64,000 nt of DNA from Arthrobacter sp. TPD3018 (GTDB lineage Bacteria; Pseudomonadota; Alphaproteobacteria; Sphingomonadales; Sphingomonadaceae), in NCBI GenBank assembly GCA_003075315.1, contig QDFQ01000001.1, positions 1,283,998-1,347,997 on the forward strand. The letters run 5' to 3'. Position numbers and translations under genes: made by a program. Of this stretch, positions 19,026 through 26,935 are shown one piece after another (position 1 is the first letter of the stretch; each line of letters begins with the position of its first letter). The notes beneath the pieces were generated by a model. That model was not told where the DNA came from. It was given only the letters and a program-made list of their open reading frames with translations, and did not search any database.

Positions 19026-19457
19026 ATGCAGGTCCCCCACAATGCCTTCGTGCTCGTCGCCGACGGTCGCAAGGCGCTGTTCTTCCGCAACGAGGGCGAT
19101 GCGGACTATCCCAATCTGCAGGTCGAGCACGCCGAGGAAAAGGTGAACCCGGCCGATCGCGACCAGAAGACCGATGCCGCGGGCCAGGCCTCCTCGACGC
19201 AGGGCGGCACGATGGGCGAGACGGACTTCCACCAGCAGGAAGAGGATCGCTTCGCCGCCGAGACCGCCGATATGCTGAAACGCCGCGCGCTGGCCAACGA
19301 TTTCGAATCGCTGATCATCATCGCCCCGCCCAAGACGCTGGGCGAGCTGCGCAAACATTATCATAAAGAGGTCAGCAATCGGCTTGCGGGTGAGCTGGCC
19401 AAGGACCTGACCGGCCACCCGGTGCCGGATATAGAACAGGCGCTGCGGTCGGCCTGA
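19026..19457 (+). CDS. Host-attachment family protein
   Basis: 143 residues matching the family annotated as required for attachment to host cells (Host_attach), known from plant-associated bacteria such as Agrobacterium. N-terminal core NAFVLVADGRKALFFRNEGD, a charged middle with HAEEKVNPADRDQ and GETDFHQQEEDRF, and C-terminal LIIIAPPKTLGELRKHY. No signal peptide or membrane segment, so cytosolic; biochemical function unknown. Ribosome site GGAG 8 nt upstream. Divergent from serS and closed by the terminator at 19469-19514. Confidence 0.85.
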   Translation: MQVPHNAFVLVADGRKALFFRNEGDADYPNLQVEHAEEKVNPADRDQKTDAAGQASSTQGGTMGETDFHQQEEDRFAAETADMLKRRALANDFESLIIIAPPKTLGELRKHYHKEVSNRLAGELAKDLTGHPVPDIEQALRSA

Positions 19458-19468
19458 CGAACGGCGCA

Positions 19469-19514
19469 ACAAAGAAGGGGCTGCCGAGCGATCACTCGGC
19501 AGCCCCTTCTTTGT
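19469..19514. terminator. Strong bidirectional intrinsic terminator
   Basis: Perfect 20-bp stem (ACAAAGAAGGGGCTGCCGAG and its complement) with a 6-nt CGATCA loop. It separates the convergent host-attachment gene and the low-complexity protein gene. Confidence 0.92.
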
Positions 19515-19533
19515 TTCGGAATTGATCCCCGGA

Positions 19534-20481
19534 TCAGGCCGCTTGCGACTTGGCGAAGCGCTTGCGCGCGACGAGGGCGGCGGCGGCGGCGCCGAACAGC
19601 AGCACCATCGGCGGGGCGGGCACCGGCGCGGGCGGGCCGCCCGACGATCCGGTCGAACCCGGCGGCGGCGGGGGCGGCGGGGGCCCTCCGGTGGAGCTCC
19701 AGCCCTTCGAGCTCGAACCATATTGGCCCTGACCTTGTCCTTGGCCCTGGCCTTGCCCCTGTCCTTGACCCTGGTTTTGTCCCTGACCTTGGTTCTGGCC
19801 TTGGCCCTGATTCTGGCTCTGGTTGTTATTGTTATTATTGTTGTTGTTGTTGTTGTTTTCGTTGTAATTCTGGTTGGTGTTATTGTTCTGATTGTTGTTG
19901 TTATTGTTGTTCTGATTGTCGACGACGACGTTCGCGCCGCCCGTGGAGCTGCTGGTCGACGAACTGCTCGATACGTTACCCGACGAGCTGCTGGACACGT
20001 TGCCGGACGACGAGGAGCTGCTGGACGAACTGGTCGAGCTCGACCCGCCGCTGGACGTCGACGAAATCACGATGCTGCCCGACGAACCGGACGATCCGCC
20101 GCCAAAGAAGCCGCCCCCGAAGAAGCCACCGCCGCCGCCACCCCAGCCGCCGCTGCCGCCGACGACCACCGGCACACCGCCACCGCCGCCGGTCACGAAG
20201 CCTTCGGACGCGGGCAGGGGCACCGGCACCGGCGCAGCCTGGCTGGCGACCGTCACCACGGCTGGTGCGCAGGCCGCGGTGGTCGTCGTGGTCACCACGC
20301 GACGGCGCACGGCCTTACGCTGGACCGCGGCGACCTGCCGATGGGCGACCACCCGCTTCTTGACCTGTTTGGTGTAGACGGGGCGGCTGGGACGTTCGGC
20401 GACGTGTACGGCGCCACCGCCGATCAACGCACCGCCACAGGCGCATGCGCACAATTTCGCCAAAGCCATCCGTACGGACAT
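19534..20481 (-). CDS. Secreted low-complexity Ser/Asn/Gln/Gly protein with C-terminal sorting-like tail
   Basis: 315 residues, no recognised domain. Hydrophobic signal-like start (about 1-28), basic stretch (VKKRVV...RRRVV, 38-64), Gly-rich block (GGWGGGGGGFFGGGFFGGG), long Ser runs with GNVSSSSSG repeated twice, an Asn-rich block with tracts of up to 12 Asn, then NQGQGQ repeats, a poly-Pro run, and a tail PAPPM + hydrophobic segment LLFGAAAAALVA + RKRF. That last arrangement resembles the tripartite tail of PEP-CTERM/VPxxP-type exported proteins, though it is not a canonical PEP motif. The Asn codons make an AT-rich island. Function unknown; surface or matrix role is inference. Confidence 0.7.
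   Translation of the reverse strand: MSVRMALAKLCACACGGALIGGGAVHVAERPSRPVYTKQVKKRVVAHRQVAAVQRKAVRRRVVTTTTTAACAPAVVTVASQAAPVPVPLPASEGFVTGGGGGVPVVVGGSGGWGGGGGGFFGGGFFGGGSSGSSGSIVISSTSSGGSSSTSSSSSSSSSGNVSSSSSGNVSSSSSTSSSTGGANVVVDNQNNNNNNNQNNNTNQNYNENNNNNNNNNNNNQSQNQGQGQNQGQGQNQGQGQGQGQGQGQGQGQYGSSSKGWSSTGGPPPPPPPPGSTGSSGGPPAPVPAPPMVLLFGAAAAALVARKRFAKSQAA
19727..19925. repeat. In-gene tandem triplet/hexamer repeats (Asn and Gln-Gly codons)
   Basis: Within the low-complexity gene, CTGACC/CTTGGCC-type hexamers encode (QG)n and (QN)n, and GTT/ATT triplet runs (antisense of AAC/AAT) encode poly-Asn. Such perfect short repeats can change length by slippage. Confidence 0.8.
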
Positions 20482-20876
20482 CGGGTCTCTCTTTCATTGC
20501 CGGTCCCTGCGGCCCGGATCGTCCTGTCGCAGCAACGGATTGCCGCATATGCCATTCAACGCAAAACAAACCGTTAAGTGCAAGTTTGTTAACCAGCAAT
20601 TCGCTGCTTTCGCAGTGCTTCACCGACATTGCACCATCTGATTCGCGGTTAACGTACCAGAGTGAAACAGCGGCGGTCTTCGAGATCGCGCATCAACCGT
20701 AACGCAGCTTAGTCGCTGACTTGCAACCGTTCTGGTCCCATTCGCAATAAAAGTTCGTGTTTGCGATCGATTCGGCAACTCGCGTCGCTTGTGGTTCCGT
20801 TCAGCCGCGATTATAGGCGCCTCACCAATATGGGGGCGGTCCCGGGTTCAATTTCAGGGACCGGAGGGAGAGTGGC
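20482..20876. promoter_or_regulatory. 395-bp divergent regulatory gap with predicted dksA promoter
   Basis: No open frame with a ribosome site is visible. Toward dksA, CTTGTG (20788-20793) and TTATAG (20811-20816) with 17-bp spacing form a plausible promoter. Two GTTAA words at about 20573 and 20589 are too far apart for a standard CtrA box. The gap also drives the low-complexity gene on the other strand. Confidence 0.45.
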
Positions 20877-21353
20877 ATGGCAACGCACGTAAGCCGCGTA
20901 CACGACAGGAGTGCCGACATGTTGCCCGCGAACGACGCCGGCGACTGGAGCGACGATGGTTATCGGCCTAGCCCCGATGAGCCGTTCATGAATCTTCGTC
21001 AGCAGACCTATTTCCGTAATAAGCTGCTGCGGTGGAAGGACGCGATCCTGCAGGACGCGGCCGGTACGCTGAACCAGCTGCAGCTCGATTCGCTGCGCGA
21101 AGCCGATCTGACCGACCGCGCGTCGAGCGAGACGGATTGGTCGATCGAATTGCGCACCCGCGATCGCCAGCGCAAGCTGGTGTCCAAGATCGACGCCGCC
21201 ATCCGTCGCATCGACGAGGGCGAATACGGCTATTGCGAAGTGACGGGCGAGCCGATCAGCCTGGGCCGGCTGGAGGCGCGGCCGATCGCGACGATGACGC
21301 TGGAGGCGCAGGAACGCCACGAGCGCAACGAAAAGATCTCGCGCGAGGATTGA
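20877..21353 (+). CDS. dksA: RNA polymerase-binding transcription factor DksA
   Basis: 158 residues. DksA enters the RNA polymerase secondary channel and, with ppGpp, shifts promoter use during starvation. Coiled coil at about 40-110 with the tip motif DLTDRA (matching DxxDxA), then a C-terminal zinc-finger region EYGYCEVTGEPISLGRLEAR. Only one Cys remains of the usual four, a state known in alphaproteobacterial DksA, so zinc binding is doubtful. Good ribosome site GGAGGGAG before ATG 20877; ATG 20919 is a weaker alternative. Confidence 0.93.
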   Translation: MATHVSRVHDRSADMLPANDAGDWSDDGYRPSPDEPFMNLRQQTYFRNKLLRWKDAILQDAAGTLNQLQLDSLREADLTDRASSETDWSIELRTRDRQRKLVSKIDAAIRRIDEGEYGYCEVTGEPISLGRLEARPIATMTLEAQERHERNEKISRED

Positions 21354-21460
21354 TCGTTCGCCGGCCGTCGCGCTGCGATGGGCCGGCGTTTACGTTCTGG
21401 TAAGATTCGGGGCGGCATGCGGTGGGAGTTTCCCGGCCGATCATGACGAGGGCACCGGAT

Positions 21461-21811
21461 ATGGACAGCCTCTTCCACGCGTCTTCCATGGCAACCGACG
21501 ATGCCGGGCCTGTCGACGGCGGCGTCGTTCCGCCGCGCCAGCCACCCCGCGAAAGCCTGTTGCTGACGGCGCGGCTGTGGCTGCACGGCGATCACTGCGA
21601 TCGCGAGGTTCGCATGCGCAACCTGTCGCCGGGCGGGGTGATGGTCGATTGTAGCGCGGTGCGCGAGCCGGGGTCATTGGTGCGGCTCGAGATGCCGGGC
21701 CTTCGAACGGTCGCGGGCAAGGTGGCTTGGTGTACCGCGGGACGGATGGGAATCGCGTTCGAATCTCCGATCGATCCGGCTCTGGTCCGCATCGGGGCGG
21801 CTGTAGATTAG
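21461..21811 (+). CDS. PilZ-domain protein
   Basis: About 116 residues from ATG 21461, which has GAGGG with 8-nt spacing; ATG 21443 and GTG 21422 are upstream alternatives. PilZ features: PPRESLLLTARLWL at the first motif position (the paired Arg pattern is imperfect), NLSPGGVMVDC at the second, and AWCTAGRMGIAFESPID near the end. c-di-GMP binding is therefore possible but less certain than for the PilZ gene at 14.8 kb. Confidence 0.75.
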   Translation: MDSLFHASSMATDDAGPVDGGVVPPRQPPRESLLLTARLWLHGDHCDREVRMRNLSPGGVMVDCSAVREPGSLVRLEMPGLRTVAGKVAWCTAGRMGIAFESPIDPALVRIGAAVD

Positions 21812-21855
21812 GTTTCGCTGGCGAGGGGCCGCTCACAATTGGCCATTGCCCCCTG

Positions 21856-21885
21856 CAAAAAGCCCCTCCGGTTTGGGGAGGGGCT
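21856..21885 (-). terminator. Intrinsic terminator of the minus-strand DUF465 gene
   Basis: Read on the minus strand: AGCCCCTCC, short loop, GGAGGGGCT, then TTTT. It sits 15 bp past the DUF465 stop. Confidence 0.85.
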
Positions 21886-21900
21886 GAATGGCGTCAGGCT

Positions 21901-22056
21901 CTACAGGCCCGAAAGCTCTTCCTTCAATTTCAACTTTTGGCGCTTCAGGTCGGTGAGGATCGCGGAGTTGGGCATCGGGCGGTGGGCTTCGTCGGCGATG
22001 CGGCGGTCGAGCGCGGCATGCTTGGTTTCCAGTGCCTGTTGATGCGTCGTCTGCAT
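21901..22056 (-). CDS. YdcH-family DUF465 protein
   Basis: 51 residues from ATG 22056, which has a very strong ribosome site GGAGGT at 9 nt. A longer frame from 22104 adds residues without family similarity. Sequence is a short helical hairpin: THQQALETKHAALDRRIADE and ILTDLKRQKLKLKEELSGL, the family pattern. Function unknown. Followed by a terminator, so monocistronic; divergent from a second DUF465 gene. Confidence 0.85.
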   Translation of the reverse strand: MQTTHQQALETKHAALDRRIADEAHRPMPNSAILTDLKRQKLKLKEELSGL

Positions 22057-22237
22057 TTCGGTGTACCTCCTGATGCATGCGTGTTGGGGGACTGAGTAAA
22101 CCATCGAACGTCCTAAAAGTCGTCACCGAAAATGGTTGAACGCGATTAGTCGAGGGGCATGATGCGACGACTTGGGTTGGTCGTCCGGCTGCGCTAGGGG
22201 CAAAGCGGGCCGCAGGGTGGTGGCAGGGGGTTTTACC

Positions 22238-22435
22238 ATGGACGACGCGCAGATCATCGCCCGCCTGGAACAGCTGCGCACCGAACATCGCGATCTCGAC
22301 GCGGCGATCACCGCGCTCGGCGCCAGCGCGACGCCCGATCAATTGCAGCTCGCCCGACTGAAAAAGCGAAAGCTGCGGCTGCGCGACGAGATCGCCCTTT
22401 GCGAAGACCAGCTGATCCCGGACATCATCGCCTGA
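22238..22435 (+). CDS. DUF465-family protein
   Basis: 65 residues from ATG 22238, preceded by an AGGGGG-like ribosome site. Two helices: DDAQIIARLEQLRTEHRDLDAAI and QLQLARLKKRKLRLRDEIALCEDQLIPDIIA, the KKxKLxLxDxI ending being typical. Divergent from the other DUF465 gene; rcdA follows on the same strand after 87 bp. Confidence 0.82.
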   Translation: MDDAQIIARLEQLRTEHRDLDAAITALGASATPDQLQLARLKKRKLRLRDEIALCEDQLIPDIIA

Positions 22436-22522
22436 GCCGCCGGTTGTGCTTTTCCGATTTGGCACAGGATCGACCACAACGGCGGCTGGGCAGGCGGCGC
22501 GCGCTATGTCACCGGTGAACGC

Positions 22523-22981
22523 ATGACTGGCAGCCGTTCCGAATCACGCATCCATCGCCGCCTGATCGATTCGCTCTATACGGAGGCGATGCTGCTGGCG
22601 GACGAAGCACGCAGCTATTTCGACGAGGCGGGGCGGCTGGAGCGGGAGGCGCTCGACCCGCTCATCCGCGTCGGCTTTTCATGCGAGTCGTTAAAGGTGA
22701 CGACGCGGCTGATGCACGTCATCGCCTGGCTGCTGACGCAGCGCGCGATCGATGCAGGCGAGATGCAGCCGCGCGACGCGCTCGATGGGAACCGGCGGCT
22801 CGGCCACGCGCCGCAGTTCGACGCGGATCTCGTCGCTGCGTTGCCGCAGCGCGCGCGCGTGCTGGTGGAGGCGAGTGCGAACCTGCACCGCCGGGTCGGT
22901 CTGCTGGATGCAGCGCAAGTGGAACAGGTCGCACCCAGCCCGGTCCAGCGCCTGCACGATCGGCTGGCGCTGGCCTTTTGA
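22523..22981 (+). CDS. rcdA: RcdA-like DUF1465 protein (regulator of CtrA degradation)
   Basis: 152 residues of the DUF1465 family, whose Caulobacter member RcdA is a ClpXP adaptor that helps deliver CtrA and other cell-cycle proteins for degradation. Family signs: LIDSLYTEAMLLADEARSYF near the N-terminus, LKVTTRLMHVIAWLLTQRA in the middle, and SPVQRLHDRLALAF at the end. The linker around 90-110 is less conserved. Assignment to the family is firm; the CtrA role is inferred from Caulobacter. Convergent with the nitronate monooxygenase gene. Confidence 0.87.
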   Translation: MTGSRSESRIHRRLIDSLYTEAMLLADEARSYFDEAGRLEREALDPLIRVGFSCESLKVTTRLMHVIAWLLTQRAIDAGEMQPRDALDGNRRLGHAPQFDADLVAALPQRARVLVEASANLHRRVGLLDAAQVEQVAPSPVQRLHDRLALAF

Positions 22982-22999
22982 ACGCAACGCGGCGCCGGA

Positions 23000-23959
23000 T
23001 CAGCCGGCGATCCGCGCCTTTGCTGCCGCATATTCGCGTGCGAAGCGGTCGACGCGGTCGGCGACGCTTTCCACCGCATCGACCACGCCGATGCCTTGGC
23101 CCGACCCCCAGATATCGCGCCAGGCCTTCGCCTTCGATCCGTTGTTGCCGCCGAAATTCATCGTCTTGAGGTCGCCCTCGGGCAGGTGATCGGGGTCCAG
23201 CCCCGCCGCTTCGATCGAGCTGCGCAGGTAATTGCCATGCACGCCGGTGAACAGGTTCGAATAGACGATGTCGGCCGCCTTGCTCGCGACGATCGACGCT
23301 TTGTAGTCGGGCGCAGCATTCGCCTCGGTCGTGGCGATGAAGGGCGAGCCGATATAGGCGAAGTCGGCACCCATCGCCTGCGCTGCCAGGATCGCACCGC
23401 CGGTCGCGATCGACCCTGACAAGGCCAGCGGTCCATCGAACCACTGGCGGATTTCCTGGATGATCGCGAATGGGGACAGGCGCCCGGCATGACCGCCGGC
23501 ACCGGCTGCGACCGCGATCAGTCCGTCCGCACCCTTTTCGATCGCCTTGCGCGCGAAGCGATCGTCGATGACGTCGTGCAGCGTGATGCCGCCCCAGCGA
23601 TGCACCGCGGTATTGAGGTCCTCACGCGCGCCCAAAGAGGTGATGACGATCGGCACCTGCCACTTGGCGCAGGTGGCAAGGTCCGCTTCCAGCCGGTCGT
23701 TCGATTTGTGCACGATCTGGTTGACCGCGAACGGCGCGGCGGGCCGATCCGGGTGCGCCCGATTATGCGCGGCAAGCTCTTCGGTGATCTGGTGCAGCCA
23801 TTCGTCCAGCAGCGCCTGCGGCCGGGCGTTGAGCGCCGGAAACGAGCCTACGATCCCCGCCTTGCACTGCGCGATCACGAGTTCCGGCCCGGAAATGATG
23901 AACAACGGCGAACCGATCACGGGCAGGCGCAGGCGGTCGAACAGCGTGGGCGTCGTCAT
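23000..23959 (-). CDS. Nitronate monooxygenase family flavoprotein
   Basis: 319-residue FMN-dependent TIM-barrel protein of the nitronate monooxygenase / 2-nitropropane dioxygenase-like family. Family segments: RLPVIGSPLFIISGPELVIAQ at the N-terminus, the phosphate-binding AVAAGAGGHAGRLSPFA, and GGAILAAQAMGADFAYIGSPF. The C-terminal FGGNNGSKAKAWRDIWGSGQG is typical of the class close to NADH:quinone and enoyl reductases. Substrate cannot be fixed from the sequence. Transcribed alone. Confidence 0.88.
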   Translation of the reverse strand: MTTPTLFDRLRLPVIGSPLFIISGPELVIAQCKAGIVGSFPALNARPQALLDEWLHQITEELAAHNRAHPDRPAAPFAVNQIVHKSNDRLEADLATCAKWQVPIVITSLGAREDLNTAVHRWGGITLHDVIDDRFARKAIEKGADGLIAVAAGAGGHAGRLSPFAIIQEIRQWFDGPLALSGSIATGGAILAAQAMGADFAYIGSPFIATTEANAAPDYKASIVASKAADIVYSNLFTGVHGNYLRSSIEAAGLDPDHLPEGDLKTMNFGGNNGSKAKAWRDIWGSGQGIGVVDAVESVADRVDRFAREYAAAKARIAG

Positions 23960-24090
23960 GGTCGGGCGGCTCCTCTTCTTATGATCGGTTGTCTAGCGAA
24001 ACCTATCCGCCTGTCCAGCACGACGGCGCTTGCGGCGCGCCGACAAAGGCGTCAGACGGGACGTAACATTGTATCCGGAGTTACCAGTCC

Positions 24091-26676
24091 ATGAAACTCG
24101 CCGTCGCCGCCGCTCTCGCGATGACCGTCTCTGCGCCTGCGCTCGCCGCGGGCAGCCTGCCGACCGATGTAGTGCCCGTCCTGTATGATATCGCCGTGAC
24201 GCCAAATGCGCAGGCGATGACCTTCACCGGCACCGAAACGGTCACCGTCGACGTGAAGGCAGCGACCCGCACGATCACGCTCAACGCCGCGGATCTGGAC
24301 GTCACGTCGGCGACGGTCGACGGCAAGGCCGTGCGCTTCGCGCTCGACAAGGACAAGCAGCAGCTGGTGCTGACGCTGCCCGCCGCCGCGACCGTTGGCC
24401 GCCATACCGTCGGCTTCGCGTGGAGCGGCAAGATCAACCAGTCCGCCGCCGGCCTGTTCGCGATCGATTATACCAATCAGGACGGGTCGAAGGCGCGCAT
24501 GCTCGCCACCCAGTTCGAGGCGCCCGACGCCCGCCGCTTCGCGCCGATGTGGGACGAGCCGGCATTCAAGGCGAAGTTCAAGCTGAAGGCGGTGGTGCCG
24601 GCGGGGCAGCTCGGCATCTCCAACATGCCGGCGACGTCGGTGACGCGCCAGGCGAACGGCACGCAGCTGTACAGCTTTGCCGAAACGCCGGTGATGTCGA
24701 GCTATCTCCTGTACCTCGGCATGGGTGATCTAGATCGTAAGACGGTGCAGGCGGGCAACGTCGAGATCGGCGTCGTGACGCGTCGCGGCGTCGCGGACCA
24801 AGGCGACTACGCGCTGGCGCAGGCCAAGCGGCTGCTCGGCTATTACAACAGCTATTTCGGCACGCCCTATCCGCTGCCGAAGATGGACATGATCGCCGGC
24901 CCCGGCTCCAGCCAGTTTTTCGGCGCGATGGAGAATTGGGGCGCGATCTTCTACTTCGAACCCGAACTGCTGTTCGATCCCAAGCGCGCCACCGAAAGTG
25001 GCCGTCAGCGCATCTTCACCGTCGTCGCGCACGAAATGGCGCACCAATGGTTCGGCGATCTCGTCACCATGCGTTGGTGGGACGATCTGTGGCTCAACGA
25101 GGGCTTCGCGTCATGGATGGAGAACAAGTCCGCCGCCGATCTGAACCCGGACTGGAAGGCGGAGGCCGGCGCGGTCATGAGCGACCGCGAGGCGGCGATG
25201 AGCATCGACGCAACCTCGGCCACGCACCCGATCATCCGCAAGATCGAGACGGTCGACCAGATCGGCGAGGCGTTCGACGGCATCACCTACATGAAGGGGC
25301 AGGCCGTGATCGGCATGCTCGAATCGACGCTAGGTCCGGACAAGTTCCGTGACGGCATCCGCCGCTACATGGCGAAGTACAAATACGGCAACACCGTCAC
25401 CGAACAGTTGTGGGCGGAACTGTCCGCCGCGGCGGGGCAGCCCGTGGCGGAGATCGCGCACGGCTACACGCTGCAGGGCGGCGTGCCGCTGGTGACGCTG
25501 TCGAACGCGCAATGCGTCGGCGGCATGACGCAGGCGACGGTGGCGCAGGGCCGTTTCGGCCTGGATGAAGCATCGAAGAAGCCGCAGACGTGGCAGGTGC
25601 CGATGGTCGTCGGCACCCTCGGCGGCGGTGAGACGCGCACCATCGTCACCGGCCCATCGACCAAGGTCAGCGTCAAGGGCTGCGGCACGCTCGTGCTGAA
25701 CCAGGGCAAGGGCAGCTATACGCGCGTGATGTACGATCAGCCGGCGCACGATGCGCTGGTGCGCGACTATACGCGGCTGGAGCTGAAGGATCGTCTCGGC
25801 ACGCTCGCTGACGATTATGCGCTGGCGGCGGGGGGATATCAGGACCTGTCGCGCTTCTTCGCGCTGATGGGCCAAGTAGGCGAGGGCGCCGATCCGCTCG
25901 AATGGCAGCTGGTGTCGGGGCGCCTCGGCAGCCTTGCCGGGCTGTATGAGGGCACGCCGCTGGAGACGGCGCTGCGCAATCGCACGGTCGCGATCCTCGG
26001 CCCCGTTCTGCGGCGCATCGGCATGACGGCGCAGCCGGGTGAGTCGCCGCTGGTGACGAACCTGCGCGAATCGCTCGTCTATCGCCTCGGCGCGGCGGGC
26101 GACGGCCAGGTGCTGTCGCAGGCGCGTAGCTATGTCGCGCAGCTCAAGACCAACCCGACGGCGATCCCGCCCGCCATTCGCGCGCCGGTCCTGTCGACCT
26201 TCGCCACTTATGCGACACCTGCCGACTGGGATGCGCTGCTCGCGCTGACCCAGGCGGAAACCAATCCGGTCGCCAAGAACCGGTACGTCTCGCTGCTGGG
26301 CGCGGCGGAGGACGATGCCGTCGCGAGCCGTGCGCTGGCCCTGCTCAAGACCGACACGTTCACCGCCCCGCAAAAGGCCGCGTTGCTGCGGGCGATCTCT
26401 GGCAGCCACCCGGATATGGCGTTCGACTGGGCGGTGGCAAACCACACGCTGGTCGACGGCTTCATCGAGGAAAGCAGCCGGTCGGGCTTTATCGTCGGTC
26501 TGGGCGGTGGCTCGTCCGACCCCAAGATGCCGGGCAAGATCGAAAGCTTCGCGCAGACGCTTCCCGAAACCTCGCGTGCGCCGGCGCGTCGCGTGATCTC
26601 GGGCATTGCAGTGCGCAAGGCAGCCGCGGAACGCCTGCGCCCGGCAGTGGAGACGTGGTTGAAGTCGGGGAAGTAA
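24091..26676 (+). CDS. Secreted M1-family metallo-aminopeptidase
   Basis: 861 residues with an N-terminal signal peptide ending near APALAAGS. Exopeptidase signature GAMEN at about residue 275, zinc motif HEMAH at 314-318 and the third zinc ligand Glu about 19 residues later in LWLNEGFASW. The C-terminal half is the helical ERAP1-C-like domain found in large M1 enzymes. It should remove N-terminal residues from peptides in the periplasm or outside. Monocistronic; ribosome site CGGAG. Convergent with the aldehyde oxidoreductase operon. Confidence 0.93.
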   Translation: MKLAVAAALAMTVSAPALAAGSLPTDVVPVLYDIAVTPNAQAMTFTGTETVTVDVKAATRTITLNAADLDVTSATVDGKAVRFALDKDKQQLVLTLPAAATVGRHTVGFAWSGKINQSAAGLFAIDYTNQDGSKARMLATQFEAPDARRFAPMWDEPAFKAKFKLKAVVPAGQLGISNMPATSVTRQANGTQLYSFAETPVMSSYLLYLGMGDLDRKTVQAGNVEIGVVTRRGVADQGDYALAQAKRLLGYYNSYFGTPYPLPKMDMIAGPGSSQFFGAMENWGAIFYFEPELLFDPKRATESGRQRIFTVVAHEMAHQWFGDLVTMRWWDDLWLNEGFASWMENKSAADLNPDWKAEAGAVMSDREAAMSIDATSATHPIIRKIETVDQIGEAFDGITYMKGQAVIGMLESTLGPDKFRDGIRRYMAKYKYGNTVTEQLWAELSAAAGQPVAEIAHGYTLQGGVPLVTLSNAQCVGGMTQATVAQGRFGLDEASKKPQTWQVPMVVGTLGGGETRTIVTGPSTKVSVKGCGTLVLNQGKGSYTRVMYDQPAHDALVRDYTRLELKDRLGTLADDYALAAGGYQDLSRFFALMGQVGEGADPLEWQLVSGRLGSLAGLYEGTPLETALRNRTVAILGPVLRRIGMTAQPGESPLVTNLRESLVYRLGAAGDGQVLSQARSYVAQLKTNPTAIPPAIRAPVLSTFATYATPADWDALLALTQAETNPVAKNRYVSLLGAAEDDAVASRALALLKTDTFTAPQKAALLRAISGSHPDMAFDWAVANHTLVDGFIEESSRSGFIVGLGGGSSDPKMPGKIESFAQTLPETSRAPARRVISGIAVRKAAAERLRPAVETWLKSGK

Positions 26677-26935
26677 GCCGCAGCCGGCCGTGTTGTCTCT
26701 TCCGTATAAGGCGTAGCCCCGGCGAAAGCTGGGGCCTCCCGCAGCTCCCGAGGTGCGCTTGACCCGGAGAGACTCCATCCCTTGCTGGGATTACGTCTTA
26801 TTCGTGGCGGATGGATTACGTTCCAGGGAAAGCGTCCGTTCCAGCCGTCCTTGCGAGCGCAGCGAAGCAATCCAGAGCCGGATCACGACGCCCTGGATTG
26901 CTTCGCTGCGCTCGCAATGACGATGATAACCGTTC
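26677..26935. other. Convergent gap with two palindromic repeat remnants
   Basis: Contains the small hairpin CCCCGGCGAAAGCTGGGG at 26717-26734, similar to the left arm of the element at 54753, and the long inverted repeat listed separately at 26846. No gene seen. Confidence 0.6.
26846..26923. repeat. 31-bp inverted repeat
   Basis: Left arm 26846-26876 (beginning CGTCCTTGCGAGCGCAGCGA) and right arm 26893-26923 are nearly perfect complements around a 16-bp spacer. This TTGCGAGCGCAGCGAAGCAA-type sequence is a common dispersed element in several alphaproteobacterial genomes. It may also act as a terminator between the convergent genes. Confidence 0.8.

Noticed and set aside
19727..19925. Tandem repeats that might suggest a CRISPR array
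   Set aside because: Units are 3-6 bp, in frame, and encode Gln-Gly and Asn tracts; no unique spacers and no cas genes.
20570..20660. TTAA words as CtrA boxes
   Set aside because: The spacing between the TTAA elements is about 11 or more, not the 7 bp of the usual CtrA site.
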